This document shows, piece by piece, positions 5,471-5,474 of a DNA stretch of 5,474 bases (its first letter is position 1; each line of letters opens with the position of its first letter). Position numbers and translations under genes: made by a program. This stretch comes from Atopobium sp. UBA2090 (lineage in GTDB: Bacteria; Actinomycetota; Coriobacteriia; Coriobacteriales; Atopobiaceae): NCBI GenBank assembly GCA_002331575.1, contig DCZG01000080.1:1-5474 (forward strand), given 5' to 3'. The notes under the pieces are model-generated. The model was not told the DNA's origin and did no database searches. It saw nothing but the letters and a program-made list of their open reading frames with translations.

Positions 5471-5474
5471 GGTG

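Larger units (their letters stand above)
5275..5474 (-). promoter_or_regulatory. Upstream region of the MFS gene, expected to hold its promoter
   Basis: About 200 bp without a supported gene. It holds the ribosome binding site, two small dyads (5309-5322 and 5369-5380), a pair of 6-base arms CGCCCG/CGGGCG at 5355-5360 and 5384-5389, and the right inverted repeat at the far end. On the minus strand GTGACT and an extended -10-like TGCGATACC lie 16 bases apart (hexamer to hexamer) near 5372-5400, but the match to consensus is weak. No promoter can be placed with confidence. Confidence 0.45.

Overview
This 5.5 kb, clearly GC-rich window (about 60% by eye) carries five protein genes, all on the minus strand, separated by short gaps. 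There are no RNA genes, transposases or CRISPR arrays. GC-rich codons, near absence of TTA/CTA/TCA codons over long stretches, and strong AGGAGG-type ribosome binding sites suggest a high-GC Gram-positive bacterium. The protein style resembles Coriobacteriia (Olsenella, Collinsella, Eggerthella relatives), but this is an inference without a marker gene.

Read in the direction of transcription (right to left): a 200 bp upstream region with small dyads (5275-5474); a 12-helix MFS transporter (4054-5274); a GC-rich UUCG-loop hairpin that probably ends its transcript (4007-4030); an AraC-family regulator with an N-terminal cupin sensor (3036-3929); a beta-lactamase-fold serine hydrolase of the family VIII esterase type (1715-2920); an intergenic hairpin (1671-1704); an alpha/beta-hydrolase esterase (761-1642); and an Asp/Glu racemase-superfamily protein (78-725), followed by an 11-bp-stem hairpin (32-68). 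The best starts of three genes lie well inside the longest open frames, at ATG codons with strong ribosome binding sites.

The simplest reading is a small catabolic or detoxifying locus. The MFS protein imports or exports a small molecule, the AraC protein senses it or a product, two unrelated serine hydrolases cleave ester or amide bonds, and the racemase-fold protein acts on a resulting carboxylic or amino acid. The substrate cannot be read from the sequence. Two signals go beyond the genes. A perfect 17-bp inverted repeat lies at the two extreme ends of the window. A short motif close to CGATACCNTCG, in the same orientation, occurs upstream of all five genes with one or more deviations in some copies.
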